A stretch of 64,000 nucleotides of DNA from Eubacterium limosum (GCF_000807675.2 NZ_CP019962.1:1364001-1428000), one strand, 5' to 3'; positions 8,173 to 17,355 are shown, counted from the first letter of the stretch. Program-made: numbers and translations. The notes: generated from the letters alone by a model not told the origin.

Positions 8173-8362
8173 TTGACAAAGGGCGTCGGGTGGGTTATAC
8201 TAAGAGTGTATTTAAGAGAGTATCAATTGATTTCACATATTTTTGCAAGTCGTTTTTGTCTACTTAAGTTCAATGTAAGCTTGGTGACAAGAGGGTTTGC
8301 AAAAATATGTGTTTTTTTATTTTACGATTGCGAATATAATATAATTTCTAGGAGGTACCACA
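8173..8362 (+). promoter_or_regulatory. Promoter and long 5'UTR of the cold-shock gene
   Basis: TTGACA (8173–8178), 17 bp and TATACT (8196–8201) form a strong promoter. It leaves an untranslated leader of about 155 nt before the ATG at 8363. Long leaders of this kind give many csp mRNAs temperature-dependent folding; that role is inferred here. GGAGGT at 8352 is the ribosome site. Confidence 0.75.
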
Positions 8363-8563
8363 ATGAATAATGGTACAGTTAAATGGTTTAATGGCGATAA
8401 GGGTTTTGGTTTCATCTCAAGAGAAGACGGTGACGACGTATTCGTACACTTCTCATCCATCGTTGGCGATGGCTTCAAGACCTTAAATGACGGCGACAAA
8501 GTAACCTTTGACACCGAACAGGGCCCGCGCGGCCTGCAGGCTAAGAACGTCTGCCTGGCATAG
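8363..8563 (+). CDS. csp: Cold-shock protein (CspA/CspB family)
   Basis: 66-residue single cold-shock domain that binds single-stranded RNA/DNA as a chaperone. RNP1 (KGFGFI) and RNP2 (VFVHF) are intact, and the protein opens NGTVKWFN as in the family. GGAGGTACCACA precedes the ATG. It is monocistronic, with a long leader and its own terminator. The family is often multicopy, so no numbered symbol is given. Confidence 0.96.
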   Translation: MNNGTVKWFNGDKGFGFISREDGDDVFVHFSSIVGDGFKTLNDGDKVTFDTEQGPRGLQAKNVCLA

Positions 8564-8587
8564 TCTGCCAGCAATCAATCGAATTTT

Positions 8588-8616
8588 AAGCCGGATGCTT
8601 CCGGCTTATTTTTTTT
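8588..8616 (+). terminator. Terminator of the csp gene
   Basis: AAGCCGGA (8588–8595)/TCCGGCTT (8600–8607) is followed by ATT and a T8 run. Confidence 0.9.
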
Positions 8617-8651
8617 ATCCCAATTTTATTTAAGTTTTGGAACAAAAAAGC

Positions 8652-8680
8652 TTGAAACCCCCCGGATGCTATTGTATAAT
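8652..8680 (+). promoter_or_regulatory. tuf promoter
   Basis: TTGAAA (8652–8657), 17-bp spacer and TATAAT (8675–8680). It gives tuf its own transcript with a leader of about 85 nt; GGAGAT precedes the ATG. Confidence 0.85.
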
Positions 8681-8773
8681 ATGCTGAGTGAAGCCGTCCA
8701 GAATATGGAAAAAACGGCGCGCATCAAATCGTATCTATTTAAATTAATTTATAATCTTTAAGGAGATAACAAA

Positions 8774-9967
8774 ATGGCTAAAGAAAAATTTGAAAGATCC
8801 AAACCACATGTTAACATTGGTACCATCGGTCACGTTGACCACGGTAAAACAACATTAACCGCTGCAATCACCACCGTATTAAACAAACGTTTCGGAACCG
8901 GTGAAGCTGTAGCTTTCGACAACATCGATAAAGCACCAGAAGAAAGAGAACGTGGCATCACCATCTCAACCGCCCACGTTGAATATGAAACCGACGCACG
9001 CCACTACGCGCACGTTGACTGCCCGGGCCATGCCGACTACGTTAAAAACATGATCACCGGCGCAGCCCAGATGGACGGCGCGATCTTAGTTGTATCCGCA
9101 GCCGACGGCCCAATGCCGCAGACCCGTGAACACATCCTGTTAAGCCGCCAGGTAGGCGTACCTTACATCATCGTATTCTTAAACAAAGCCGACATGGTAG
9201 ACGATGAAGAATTATTAGAACTGGTCGAAATGGAAGTTCGTGAACTGTTAGACGAATACGAATTCCCAGGAGATGACACACCAATCGTCGTAGGATCCGC
9301 TTTAAAAGCATTAGAAGATCCAGACGGCGAATGGGGCGACAAGATCGTTGAACTGATGAAAGAAGTTGACGCATACATCCCAGAACCAGAACGCGACACC
9401 GACAAACCATTCTTAATGCCAGTGGAAGACGTATTCTCCATCACCGGCCGTGGTACCGTAGCAACCGGTAGAGTTGAACGCGGGATCGTACACGTAGGGG
9501 ACGAAGTAGAAATCGTTGGGATCCACGAAATTAAGAAAACCGTTGTAACCGGGATTGAAATGTTCCGTAAGCTGTTAGATGAAGGCCGTTCAGGCGACAA
9601 CATCGGCGCGTTACTGCGTGGGATCGACCGTACCATGATCGAACGTGGACAGGTACTGGCAAAACCAGGCTCCATCCACCCACACACCCACTTCACCGCC
9701 CAGGTATACGTTCTGACCAAAGAAGAAGGCGGCCGTCATACCCCATTCTTCGATGGCTACAGACCACAGTTCTACTTCAGAACAACCGACGTAACCGGTA
9801 ATATCAAACTGCCAGAAGGCGTTGAAATGGTTATGCCAGGGGACAACGTAGAAATGGAAATCACATTGATCACCCCAATCGCGATCGAAGAAGGTTTACG
9901 TTTCGCGATCCGTGAAGGCGGCCGTACCGTTGGTTCCGGAGCCGTTGCTAAGATTATCACAGACTGA
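8774..9967 (+). CDS. tuf: Translation elongation factor EF-Tu
   Basis: GTPase delivering aminoacyl-tRNA to the ribosome, 397 aa. G1 is GHVDHGKT, the switch I area has RERGITI, G3 is DCPGHADY, G4 is NKAD and G5 is GSALKALE. Domains 2 and 3 follow ([14 protein letters not shown]-terminal GSGAVAKI). Codon choice is strongly biased, as expected for a very highly expressed gene. The gene is not in a str operon with rpsL–rpsG–fusA; it stands alone 2.7 kb after tRNA-Tyr/Thr, recalling the tRNA–tufB arrangement of other bacteria. Confidence 0.99.
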   Translation: MAKEKFERSKPHVNIGTIGHVDHGKTTLTAAITTVLNKRFGTGEAVAFDNIDKAPEERERGITISTAHVEYETDARHYAHVDCPGHADYVKNMITGAAQMDGAILVVSAADGPMPQTREHILLSRQVGVPYIIVFLNKADMVDDEELLELVEMEVRELLDEYEFPGDDTPIVVGSALKALEDPDGEWGDKIVELMKEVDAYIPEPERDTDKPFLMPVEDVFSITGRGTVATGRVERGIVHVGDEVEIVGIHEIKKTVVTGIEMFRKLLDEGRSGDNIGALLRGIDRTMIERGQVLAKPGSIHPHTHFTAQVYVLTKEEGGRHTPFFDGYRPQFYFRTTDVTGNIKLPEGVEMVMPGDNVEMEITLITPIAIEEGLRFAIREGGRTVGSGAVAKIITD

Positions 9968-9973
9968 CGCTGA

Positions 9974-10106
9974 GTCCAAATTTCTACGAAATTTGGTAGG
10001 ACGCAGTGGTTGAGCCGTGAGGCGAATGCGTCTGGCAACGAAGCTAATGCAAATTTTTCAAAAATCATCCGAAAGGATGAACAGGATTTTTGAAATAATT
10101 TGTAAA
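9974..10106 (+). ncRNA. Structured RNA element, copy C (tuf 3' region)
   Basis: Third copy, starting seven bases after the tuf stop. Hairpin 1 is CCAAATTT (9976–9983)/AAATTTGG (9989–9996). Hairpin 2 is GACGCA (10000–10005)/TGCGTC (10027–10032). The closing stem is TGCAAAT (10048–10054)/ATTTGTA (10098–10104). It encloses hairpin 3: a 10-bp outer stem (10057–10066/10085–10094) and CATCC-GAAA-GGATG inside. Relative to copy A, the first closing pair changes from C–G to T–A while remaining paired. It would be the 3'UTR of tuf mRNA. Confidence 0.7.
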
Positions 10107-10131
10107 CCAATTTAGAAATTAATTAAAAATT

Positions 10132-10168
10132 AAAAGGATCGGGCTTATCGCTAAGCCTGATCCTTTTT
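10132..10168. terminator. Shared terminator between tuf and the GNAT gene
   Basis: A long stem (10132–10147/10152–10167, loop TCGC) with A and T tracts on both sides. It serves the convergent tuf and acetyltransferase transcripts and overlaps the 3' end of the latter. Confidence 0.88.
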
Positions 10169-10609
10169 TATTTTTTTCTCCATCCTCACATGCCCGATCC
10201 CGAGCTCCACAAAGGGCTCGCCCACGGACGTGTACCCCTGCTTGCGGTAAAAGGCCTCGGCGGTCTGCCGCGCGTTGAGAACAATGCGGGTAAAGCCCTG
10301 GGTGGCGGCAAAGCTTTCGGCAAAGGCGATGAGCCTTGCGCCGAGGTGCTGCCCCTGCAGGGCGGTATCCACAGCCACCTGGCGCATCTGGAGGGTGGTG
10401 CTGTCCCTTGGGATGAGCACCAGCACCGCAGCCAGCTCAGGGCCTCTGAAGATGCCGAGGTGATAATTATTTTTTTCGTCGCTCAGGTCTTCGTCATAAA
10501 GGCTCAGACCCAGGGGTTTCCGCAGCAGCCGGTCCCGGAGGGCAAGGGCCTGGTCGTAATCCTCAGAGCCGTAGGCGATGATTTTTCGTAGGGTTAAATT
10601 TGAAAACAT
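10151..10609 (-). CDS. GNAT-family N-acetyltransferase
   Basis: 152-residue acyl-CoA-dependent acetyltransferase of unknown substrate. The acetyl-CoA-binding motif A reads RQVAVDTALQGQHLGARLIA (the Q/R-x-x-G-x-G/A pattern appears as QGQHLG). Motif B lies around VLNARQTAEAFYRKQGY. AAAGGAGATCATC precedes the ATG. It is transcribed convergently to tuf and is the only minus-strand gene before the mobile element. No neighbour suggests a target. Confidence 0.85.
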   Translation of the reverse strand: MFSNLTLRKIIAYGSEDYDQALALRDRLLRKPLGLSLYDEDLSDEKNNYHLGIFRGPELAAVLVLIPRDSTTLQMRQVAVDTALQGQHLGARLIAFAESFAATQGFTRIVLNARQTAEAFYRKQGYTSVGEPFVELGIGHVRMEKKIKKDQA

Positions 10610-10661
10610 GATGATCTCCTTTGATGATAAGGTGTTTTTATTATACCACAGTGCCCGGGCG

Positions 10662-10775
10662 GTTCATAACGCAAAAATCAGACAGCGGCCCATGCGTTAT
10701 GAGAAAGGGCTGGAACCCGCATAAACAAAGGGCTTGAGAGCACAAAAAAGTCATAAAGCCATAACGCACATAACC
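10662..10775. repeat. Left arm of a ~114-bp inverted repeat
   Basis: Pairs with the reverse complement of 11696–11810 at roughly 85% identity by hand alignment; the outermost 20 and innermost ~29 bases are identical. The arm itself contains CATAACGCA/TGCGTTATG, a 9-bp internal stem. From here to the first tandem unit (10776–10917) no gene is visible. Confidence 0.85.
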
Positions 10776-10917
10776 CTGTGCGTTTTCAGCCGCAGAAAGG
10801 GGCAGCGGGTGAGGGCTATAATGGAGAATGGAAAATTCAGGAACGCTTTCGCCTTTGGCTCAGGCGATTGAGAGGGCGGCAGCGGCAGTTTCAAGTTGTA
10901 AAGAAGTGCTGCGGTCT

Positions 10918-11646
10918 GAGACTGCGCCTTTTATCCAGATAAGAAAAAAGGTCCAGGCGCTGTAGGTGACGGTCTGGAATCGTACCGCTTTATCGGATGC
11001 GCCGGACACTGGAGAGAGAAGGTGTTTACTTTCGTAAAGAAGATATTATTGTGAGCGCAGTGCCCGCAGACCGCTTTTTTCTTCCTTAGGTAAAAGGCTT
11101 CGTCTCTTGAGGCTTTTGACATGTTGGTAGGACCGCAGGCCACATTTCGTCAAATCGGCTGAGACTGCGCCTTTTATCCAGATAAGAAAAAAGGTCCAGG
11201 CGCTGTGGGTGAGGGTCCGGAATCGTACCGCTTTATCGGATGCGCCGGACACTGGAGAGAGAAGGTGTTCACTTTCGTAAAGAAGATATTATTGTGAGCG
11301 CAGTGCCCGCAGACCACTTTTTTCTTCCTTAGGTAAAAGGCTTCGTCTCTTGAGGCTTTTGACATGTTGGTAGGACCGCAGGCCGCATTTTGTCAAATCG
11401 GCTGAGACTGCGCCTTTTATCCAGATAAGAAAAAAGGTCCAGGCGCTATGGGTGACGGTCCGGAATCGTACCGCTTTATCGAATGCGCCGGACACTGGAG
11501 AGATAAGGTGTTCACTTTCGTAAAGATGATATTATTGTGAGTGTGGTGCCCGCAGACCGCTTTTTTCTTCCTTAGGTAAAAGGCTTCGTCTCTTGAGGCT
11601 TTTGATATGTTGCTGGCCTCAGGCCGCATTTCGTCAAATCGGCCTG
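10918..11646. repeat. Three tandem 243-bp repeat units
   Basis: Units start at 10918, 11161 and 11404 with GAGACTGCGCCTTTTATCCA and are almost identical. Each has imperfect terminal inverted ends (GAGAC-TGC-GCCTTTTA... / ...TAAAAGGC-TTC-GTCTC) and internal paired blocks such as CCAG/CTGG and GGCGC/GCGCC. About 54 bp separate the right end of one unit from the next. Short minus-strand frames recur only because the DNA recurs; I do not call them genes. The array sits between the two arms of a larger inverted repeat. Confidence 0.9.
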
Positions 11647-11695
11647 AGGCAGACTTGTACTTTAATTCTCCATTTTTCATTTACTAAAACGGCCC

Positions 11696-11810
11696 GGGTT
11701 ATGTGCGTTATGGCTTTATGACTTTTGGGGGGGCTGAAACCCTGTGTTTATGCGGGTTCTGGCCTTTTCTCATAACACATTGGCCGCCGCCTGATTTTTG
11801 CGTTATGAAC
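11696..11810. repeat. Right arm of the ~114-bp inverted repeat
   Basis: Reverse complement of 10662–10775 with about 16 differences. With the left arm it encloses the tandem array, giving a 1.15-kb composite that ends 120 bp before the S10-operon promoter. Confidence 0.85.
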
Positions 11811-11931
11811 TTCTGGGGTCTGGAGCCTGGGGACGCGTTACTGTGCGGAAGTGTTATTTCTTAAAACTTTCTTAAATGTAAACGTCTTTTCACGGCGCAC
11901 TAAAAAAAAGATGTTTATTTCCTTAAAAAGC

Positions 11932-11960
11932 TTGCATCCCGGCGTCTTGGCATGTATAAT
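11932..11960 (+). promoter_or_regulatory. S10 ribosomal operon promoter
   Basis: TTGCAT (11932–11937), 17-bp spacer, TATAAT (11955–11960), preceded by an A/T-rich tract resembling an UP element. It is the only strong promoter I see before the 15-kb ribosomal gene run. Confidence 0.85.
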
Positions 11961-11966
11961 AGACAA

Positions 11967-12185
11967 GGTTGACTATCTGCGATGAGATGGGAAGTTGCTG
12001 TTACTAATTCAGGTAATTCCCATGGAGTATGTCACGATCACAGAATCGGACGACAACCCCTTGAAACCGGCTGTTTCAGGCCGCTTTTTTTAAAAGTCTT
12101 AGAATGAAACACCCGGCTGAGTTGACAAGGCGGTTGACGTACCTAAATGCTATTGCAAAAAACATACAAGGAGGTAAATTTAGGT
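11967..12185 (+). promoter_or_regulatory. S10 operon leader with attenuator-like hairpins
   Basis: About 220 nt of untranslated leader. An upstream stem is ATGGGAA (11987–11993)/TTCCCAT (12017–12023). Near its end TGAAAC (12062–12067)/GTTTCA (12073–12078) overlaps CGGC/GCCG (12068–12083), which is followed by T7 (12085–12091). The two hairpins exclude each other, the layout of an attenuator. An r-protein (L4 in some bacteria) or transcription–translation state could switch it; the ligand is not evident. Confidence 0.55.
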
Positions 12186-12494
12186 ATGGCAAAACAAAAA
12201 ATTAGAATCAGACTCAAGGCTTTTGATCATCAGTTACTGGATCAATCAGCTGAAAAAATCGTTGAAACAGCGAAGAGAACAGGTGCGAGTGTTTCTGGCC
12301 CTATTCCGCTTCCGACTGACAAGGAAATCATCACGATTTTAAGAGCGGTTCACAAGTACAAGGATTCCAGAGAACAGTTCGAAATGCGCACACACAAACG
12401 CCTGATCGACATCTTAAATCCGACACCGAAAACAGTAGACGCCTTAATGCGTTTAAACCTGCCAGCAGGCGTTGATATCGAAATTAAATTATAA
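12186..12494 (+). CDS. rpsJ: Ribosomal protein uS10
   Basis: 30S head protein, also NusE in antitermination. ATG 12186 gives the usual 102-residue protein ([19 protein letters not shown]...). An upstream in-frame ATG would add 13 unrelated residues ahead of the strong AAGGAGGTAAA site and is rejected. Family signatures [10 protein letters not shown] and [14 protein letters not shown] are present. First gene of the operon. Confidence 0.98.
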   Translation: MAKQKIRIRLKAFDHQLLDQSAEKIVETAKRTGASVSGPIPLPTDKEIITILRAVHKYKDSREQFEMRTHKRLIDILNPTPKTVDALMRLNLPAGVDIEIKL

Positions 12495-12556
12495 TTTTAG
12501 TCAACCACACACAATATTATGATCGCCCGGCGATCCAATGATATAGGAGGAAAAAA

Positions 12557-13186
12557 TTGAAAAAAGCAATTATCGGCAAGAAAATTGGTATGACTCAGAT
12601 TTTCACAGAAAACGGTACGGTTATTCCGGTTACTGTTGTGGAAGCGGGTCCATGTGTTGTCGTCCAGAAGAAAAATATGGACGTTGACGGTTACGAAGCA
12701 GTTCAGCTCGCTTACGGCGATGTGAAGGAAAAAAGAGTAACCAAACCTTTAAAAGGTCATTATGACAAACACGGCGTTGAATATAAAAAAGTCATCCGTG
12801 AATTTAAATTAGACGATTACGATGCTTTTGAAACAGGACAGGTCATCAAGGCTGACATGTTTGAAGCAGGCGACAAGGTTGATATCTCCGGCAAATCCAA
12901 AGGTAAGGGTTTCCAGGGCGTTATCAAACGTCACGGCCAGTCCAGAGGACCGATGGCTCATGGTTCCAAGTACCACAGAAGCCCAGGCTCCATGGGTGCT
13001 TCCGCTTACCCGGCCCGCGTTATGAAGGGTAAGAACTTACCAGGTCAGATGGGGAATAAGAATGTTACTGCTTTAAATCTGGAAGTTGTTCAGGTTTCTG
13101 CAGAAGACAATATTCTGCTCATTAAGGGTGCTGTTCCCGGTCCTAGAGGCTCACTGGTTTCCATCAAAAGCAGCGTTAAAGCATAG
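12557..13186 (+). CDS. rplC: Ribosomal protein uL3
   Basis: Early-assembly 50S protein near the peptidyl-transferase centre. TTG start after AGGAGGAAAAAA. The 209-residue sequence opens [15 protein letters not shown] and contains the loop [17 protein letters not shown] that reaches into the ribosome core, with SPGSMGAS following. Second in the S10 operon, 62 bases after rpsJ. Confidence 0.98.
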   Translation: MKKAIIGKKIGMTQIFTENGTVIPVTVVEAGPCVVVQKKNMDVDGYEAVQLAYGDVKEKRVTKPLKGHYDKHGVEYKKVIREFKLDDYDAFETGQVIKADMFEAGDKVDISGKSKGKGFQGVIKRHGQSRGPMAHGSKYHRSPGSMGASAYPARVMKGKNLPGQMGNKNVTALNLEVVQVSAEDNILLIKGAVPGPRGSLVSIKSSVKA

Positions 13187-13215
13187 AATATCTTAGCTTG
13201 AAAGGAGGAATTCAA

Positions 13216-13836
13216 ATGCCAAAAATGGACATCTTAGATGTAAAAGGAAATGTCGTTGGTGACGTGGAACTCAGCGAAAGAGTTTTCGGGATCGAACCCA
13301 ACGAACCGGTTGTACATGAAGTAGTCGTAGCACTGCTTGCAAATAAACGTCAGGGCACTAAAGGCACCTTAACCCGTTCCGAGGTCAGAGGCGGCGGCAG
13401 AAAGCCTTGGAGACAAAAAGGAACTGGCCGCGCCCGTGCCGGCACAAGCCGTTCTCCGTTATGGATTGGCGGCGGCGTGATCTTCGCTCCGAAATCCAGA
13501 GATTACAGCAAGAAGGTTAACAAAAAGGTTCGTAATCTGGCCATGCGTTCTGTTTTCTCAGCGAAAGCTCAGGACAACGAATTAAGAGTTTTGGATCAGC
13601 TGACAATGGATGCGCCGAAGACCAAGGAAATGGTCGGCATCTTAAGCGCGATTAACGCGCCGAAGGCTCTGATCGTAACCATGGAAAAGGACGACGCGGT
13701 TGTCCGTTCTGCAAACAACATCCAGAAAGTAGCGACCACAACGGTCAGCGAACTGAATGTTTATGACATGTTAAAATACGACGTTCTGGTCATGACCAAG
13801 GACGCTTTAGAAAAAATTGAGGAGGTATATGCATAA
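13216..13836 (+). CDS. rplD: Ribosomal protein uL4
   Basis: 50S exit-tunnel protein and, in some bacteria, autoregulator of the S10 operon. ATG 13216 follows AAAGGAGGAATTCAA; an earlier in-frame TTG would precede that site. The extended loop [18 protein letters not shown] and SPLWIGGG are intact (206 aa). The stop shares one base with the rplW start. Confidence 0.98.
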   Translation: MPKMDILDVKGNVVGDVELSERVFGIEPNEPVVHEVVVALLANKRQGTKGTLTRSEVRGGGRKPWRQKGTGRARAGTSRSPLWIGGGVIFAPKSRDYSKKVNKKVRNLAMRSVFSAKAQDNELRVLDQLTMDAPKTKEMVGILSAINAPKALIVTMEKDDAVVRSANNIQKVATTTVSELNVYDMLKYDVLVMTKDALEKIEEVYA

Positions 13837-14126
13837 TGAAGAATCCTCGCGATATTATCATTCGTCCGCTGATCACTGAAAAGAGCATGGATGATAGTGA
13901 ATTCAACCGATATACTTTCGAAGTCGCTAAGAATGCGAACAAAATCGAAATCAAAAATGCCGTTGAAGAAATCTTCGATGTGAAGGTCGAAAAAGTTGCG
14001 ACCATGAACATGAACGGTAAAATGAAGAGAATGGGCCGTTTCGAAGGCAGAAGAAAAAACTGGAAAAAAGCCATCGTTAAACTGACTGAAGACAGCAAGG
14101 CCATTGAATTCTTCGAAGGCGTATAA
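13836..14126 (+). CDS. rplW: Ribosomal protein uL23
   Basis: 50S protein at the tunnel exit that docks trigger factor and SRP. 96 aa, opening [14 protein letters not shown], with the loop [16 protein letters not shown]. The AGGAGGTAT site lies inside the end of rplD and the start overlaps its stop, indicating coupling. Confidence 0.98.
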   Translation: MKNPRDIIIRPLITEKSMDDSEFNRYTFEVAKNANKIEIKNAVEEIFDVKVEKVATMNMNGKMKRMGRFEGRRKNWKKAIVKLTEDSKAIEFFEGV

Positions 14127-14172
14127 GCCTAAGACCCGATAAGCATTTAACACTACAGGAGGTTTGCGAATA

Positions 14173-15006
14173 ATGGGTATTAAAAAATACAAACCGACGT
14201 CCCCTGGACGCAGAAATATGAGCGTCAATACATTTGACGAAGTAACAAAAAAAGAACCAGAAAAATCCTTATTGACTCCTTTAAAATCCAAAGCTGGTCG
14301 TAACAACTACGGTCGTATCACCGTAAGACACCAGGGTGGCGGAGCCAAGAGAAAATACAGAATCATTGACTTCAAGAGAAATAAAGACGGTGTGCCGGGC
14401 AAGGTTGCCGGTATCGAATACGATCCGAACCGCAGCTCCAACATCGCGCTGATCCACTATGTTGATGGGGAAAAACGTTACATCATCGCGCCTTTAAAAT
14501 TAAAGGTTGGCGACACCATCGTCTCTGGTCCTGAAGCAGACATTACCATTGGTAACTGCTTACCGCTGAAGAACATCCCTGTTGGTACCCTGGTACACAA
14601 CATCGAATTAAAAGCAGGCAAAGGCGGCCAGATGGTTCGTTCTGCCGGTGCTTCCGCTCAGCTGATGGCCAAGGAAGGCAACTACGCGACACTGCGTCTG
14701 CCATCTGGTGAAATGCGCCAGGTGCGCCTGGAATGCCGCGCTACCGTCGGTACTGTTGGTAACTTAGACCACCAGAATGTCCGCATTGGTAAAGCGGGCC
14801 GTAAACGCCACATGGGTATCCGCCCAACGGTTCGTGGTTCTGTTATGAACCCGAATGACCATCCACACGGTGGTGGTGAAGGCCGTGCTCCGGTTGGCCG
14901 CTCTGGCCCAGTTACGCCTTGGGGTAAACCGGCACTTGGTTATAAGACACGTAAGAAGAATAAACCTTCCGATAAATATATCGTACGTCGTCGTAACGTG
15001 AAATAA
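14173..15006 (+). CDS. rplB: Ribosomal protein uL2
   Basis: Largest 50S protein, needed for subunit joining and peptidyl transfer. ATG 14173 (277 aa) is preferred over TTG 14164, which abuts the AGGAGG site. Recognisable: [33 protein letters not shown] and the conserved [16 protein letters not shown] containing the functional histidine. Confidence 0.98.
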   Translation: MGIKKYKPTSPGRRNMSVNTFDEVTKKEPEKSLLTPLKSKAGRNNYGRITVRHQGGGAKRKYRIIDFKRNKDGVPGKVAGIEYDPNRSSNIALIHYVDGEKRYIIAPLKLKVGDTIVSGPEADITIGNCLPLKNIPVGTLVHNIELKAGKGGQMVRSAGASAQLMAKEGNYATLRLPSGEMRQVRLECRATVGTVGNLDHQNVRIGKAGRKRHMGIRPTVRGSVMNPNDHPHGGGEGRAPVGRSGPVTPWGKPALGYKTRKKNKPSDKYIVRRRNVK

Positions 15007-15023
15007 GCATAGGAGGTTAAAAT

Positions 15024-15302
15024 ATGAGTCGATCTGTAAAAAAAGGACCTTACGTCAGCGAAAAGCTGCTTAAAAGAATAGAAGAAATGAACGAAAAAGG
15101 CGAAAAGAACGTGCTGAAGACTTGGTCAAGAAGCTCCACTTTATTCCCACAGATGGTTGGACACACCATCGCTGTTCATGACGGTAGAAAGCATGTGCCT
15201 GTATATGTCACTGAAGACATGGTTGGTCACAAACTCGGCGAGTTTGCGCCCACAAGAACCTACAGAGGCCATGCCGGCGAAAAGAAAACAAAAATGAAAT
15301 AG
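15024..15302 (+). CDS. rpsS: Ribosomal protein uS19
   Basis: 30S head protein contacting the decoding region with S13. 92 aa, opening [10 protein letters not shown], with the RNA-binding signature [17 protein letters not shown] and [26 protein letters not shown] precedes the ATG. Confidence 0.98.
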   Translation: MSRSVKKGPYVSEKLLKRIEEMNEKGEKNVLKTWSRSSTLFPQMVGHTIAVHDGRKHVPVYVTEDMVGHKLGEFAPTRTYRGHAGEKKTKMK

Positions 15303-15320
15303 CCAAAAGGAGGGTGCAAA

Positions 15321-15665
15321 GTGGAAGCAAGAGCTACAGCTAAATATGTACGTGTTTCATCCAGAAAGGCTAAATTAGTGGCTGATTTGATCAGAGGTAA
15401 AAGCCTCGGAGAAGCCTTAAGTATTTTGGCTTTAACACCGAACAAAGCCGCGAAAATCACTGAAAAAGTCGTAAAATCTGCCTTAGCAAACGCGGAAAAT
15501 AACCATAACATGGATCCTGAAAAATTGTACATCGATCAGATCTACGCCGATCAGGGACCAACCTTGAAAAGATACAAAGCTGGCCCGCAGGGACGTGCTT
15601 TTCCAATTAAGAAGAGAACTTCCCACATCACAGCTGTTTTAAAAGAATACGAAGTACAGGAATAG
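15321..15665 (+). CDS. rplV: Ribosomal protein uL22
   Basis: 50S tunnel-wall protein; its loop can affect macrolide binding. GTG start after AGGAGGGTGCAAA. 114 aa with VRVSSRKAKLVADLIRGKS and the hairpin GPTLKRYKAGPQGRAFPI. Confidence 0.98.
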   Translation: MEARATAKYVRVSSRKAKLVADLIRGKSLGEALSILALTPNKAAKITEKVVKSALANAENNHNMDPEKLYIDQIYADQGPTLKRYKAGPQGRAFPIKKRTSHITAVLKEYEVQE

Positions 15666-15677
15666 GAGGAATCAGGT

Positions 15678-16400
15678 TTGGGTCAAAAAGTTAATGCACA
15701 CGGCTTACGTGTGGGCGTGATTAAAGACTGGAATGCAAAATGGTATGCAAATGACAGAGATTTTGCAGATTGCTTAATTGAAGATCACGATATTCGTAAA
15801 TACATCAAGGCCAGCCAATTCCAGGCGGGCATTTCCAAAATCGTTATCGAACGTTTCGGTAACAAGATTAAAATCCACATTCATACTGCTAAACCCGGCA
15901 TGATCATCGGCAAGGGCGGTGCTGGTATTGAAGCGCTGAGATTAGAACTTGAAAAAATGACTGGCAAAACAGTCTTCATCAATATTGTAGAAGTTAAGAA
16001 CATCGATATGGATGCTCAGTTAATCGCTGAAAACATTGCAGGTCAGTTAGAAAGAAGAATTTCTTTCCGCCGTGCGATGAAACAGTGCATGCAGCGCACC
16101 ATGCGCGCAGGCGCTAAGGGCATCAAAACCATGGTTGCTGGCCGTCTGAACGGTGCTGAAATGGCCCGTACAGAAGGTTACGCTCAGGGGAATGTGCCAA
16201 TGCAGACCCTGCGTGCCAATATCGACTACGGTTTTGCTGAAGCCGACACAACCTATGGCAAATTAGGCATCAAGGTTTGGGTCAACAAAGGTGAAATCTT
16301 AACAGGACGTGAAAACATCTTAGCCGTCAGTGAGGAAGAAGATTCCAGAGGCAAAAGAAACAATAACCGTCGTAAAGCTCCTAGAAAAGAAGCAAACTAA
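15678..16400 (+). CDS. rpsC: Ribosomal protein uS3
   Basis: 30S head protein at the mRNA entry helicase. TTG start after GGAGGAATCAGG ([13 protein letters not shown]). The KH domain carries [12 protein letters not shown]. The C-terminal basic extension ([17 protein letters not shown]) is somewhat long at 240 aa overall. Confidence 0.98.
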   Translation: MGQKVNAHGLRVGVIKDWNAKWYANDRDFADCLIEDHDIRKYIKASQFQAGISKIVIERFGNKIKIHIHTAKPGMIIGKGGAGIEALRLELEKMTGKTVFINIVEVKNIDMDAQLIAENIAGQLERRISFRRAMKQCMQRTMRAGAKGIKTMVAGRLNGAEMARTEGYAQGNVPMQTLRANIDYGFAEADTTYGKLGIKVWVNKGEILTGRENILAVSEEEDSRGKRNNNRRKAPRKEAN

Positions 16401-16418
16401 GAGAGGAGGACATACAAT

Positions 16419-16847
16419 ATGTTAATGCCGAAACGTGTTAAACGTAGAAGAGTACATAGAGGTCGTATGAAAGGCCAGGCTACCCGCGGTAACAAAATCA
16501 CCTACGGTGATTACGCGATCCAGGCCCTGGAACCAGCATGGATCACAGCCAATCAGATTGAAGCTGCCCGTGTTGCCATGACCAGATATATCAAAAGAGG
16601 TGGTAAGGTTTGGATCAAGATTTTCCCGGACAAACCGGTTACTGCCAAACCAGCCGAAACGCGTATGGGTTCCGGTAAAGGGGCTCCAGAATACTGGGTG
16701 GCCGTTGTAAAACCAGGCCGCGTATTATTCGAAATCTCAGGTATTCCTGAAGATGTCGCAAGAGAAGCGATGCGTCTTGCTCAGCACAAGCTGCCGATCA
16801 AAACCAAGTTTATCACTCGTGCAGCACAGGAAGAAGTGGGTGAATAA
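16419..16847 (+). CDS. rplP: Ribosomal protein uL16
   Basis: 50S protein at the A-site tRNA corridor. 142 aa, opening [20 protein letters not shown], with [23 protein letters not shown]. The first of two in-frame ATGs is kept because the family starts MLMPKR. Confidence 0.98.
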   Translation: MLMPKRVKRRRVHRGRMKGQATRGNKITYGDYAIQALEPAWITANQIEAARVAMTRYIKRGGKVWIKIFPDKPVTAKPAETRMGSGKGAPEYWVAVVKPGRVLFEISGIPEDVAREAMRLAQHKLPIKTKFITRAAQEEVGE

Positions 16848-16849
16848 GT

Positions 16850-17053
16850 ATGAAAGCAAATGAATTAAGAGAATTAACTAACGTAGAATTAGAAGGCAAG
16901 CTTGGAGATTTAAAGGAAGAATTATTCAACCTGCGTTTCCAGCACGCTACCGGACAATTAGAAAATCCGATGCGGATTAAAGAAGTAAAGAAAACATACG
17001 CACGTATCAAGACGATTATGCAGGAACGTGAAGCAAAATCGGCTGAAGCGTAA
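16850..17053 (+). CDS. rpmC: Ribosomal protein uL29
   Basis: Small helical 50S protein beside the tunnel exit, 67 aa. It opens [15 protein letters not shown] and has the conserved [16 protein letters not shown]. It starts two bases after the rplP stop, so translation is probably coupled. Confidence 0.97.
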   Translation: MKANELRELTNVELEGKLGDLKEELFNLRFQHATGQLENPMRIKEVKKTYARIKTIMQEREAKSAEA

Positions 17054-17071
17054 AAACAGGAGGTTTAGCTG

Positions 17072-17326
17072 ATGGAACGTAATGATAGAAAAACCCGTGT
17101 TGGTCGCGTCGTCAGTGACAAAATGGACAAAACCATTGTTGTTGCCGTAGAAACTTTTGTAAAACATCCTCTTTACAAGAAAAGAGTTAAGAATACAGTT
17201 AAGTTTAAAGCTCATGATGAAAATAACGAATGTGGCATTGGCGATACCGTTAAAATCATGGAAACAAGACCACTTAGTAAAGATAAACGCTGGAGATTAG
17301 TTGAAATAGTAGAAAAGGCATTATAA
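17072..17326 (+). CDS. rpsQ: Ribosomal protein uS17
   Basis: OB-fold primary 16S-binding protein, 84 aa. [19 protein letters not shown] and [20 protein letters not shown] are diagnostic. AGGAGGTTTAGCTG precedes the ATG. Confidence 0.98.
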   Translation: MERNDRKTRVGRVVSDKMDKTIVVAVETFVKHPLYKKRVKNTVKFKAHDENNECGIGDTVKIMETRPLSKDKRWRLVEIVEKAL

Positions 17327-17355
17327 GATTTAATGCCCGGAAGGAGGTATTTCGG

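Noticed and set aside
8173-8370. 65-codon open frame before the cold-shock gene
   Set aside because: It begins at the -35 box of a strong promoter, lacks a ribosome site and overlaps the csp start; the region is better explained as a 5'UTR.
10918-11646. CRISPR array
   Set aside because: Units are 243 bp with near-identical content throughout, not short repeats with unique spacers, and no cas genes are near.
10931-11680. Repeated 60–90-codon minus-strand frames in the tandem array (with GHCAHNNIFFTKV-like products)
   Set aside because: They recur only because the 243-bp DNA unit is repeated; there is no ribosome site, frames shift between copies, and the diverged copy at 7977 does not keep them.
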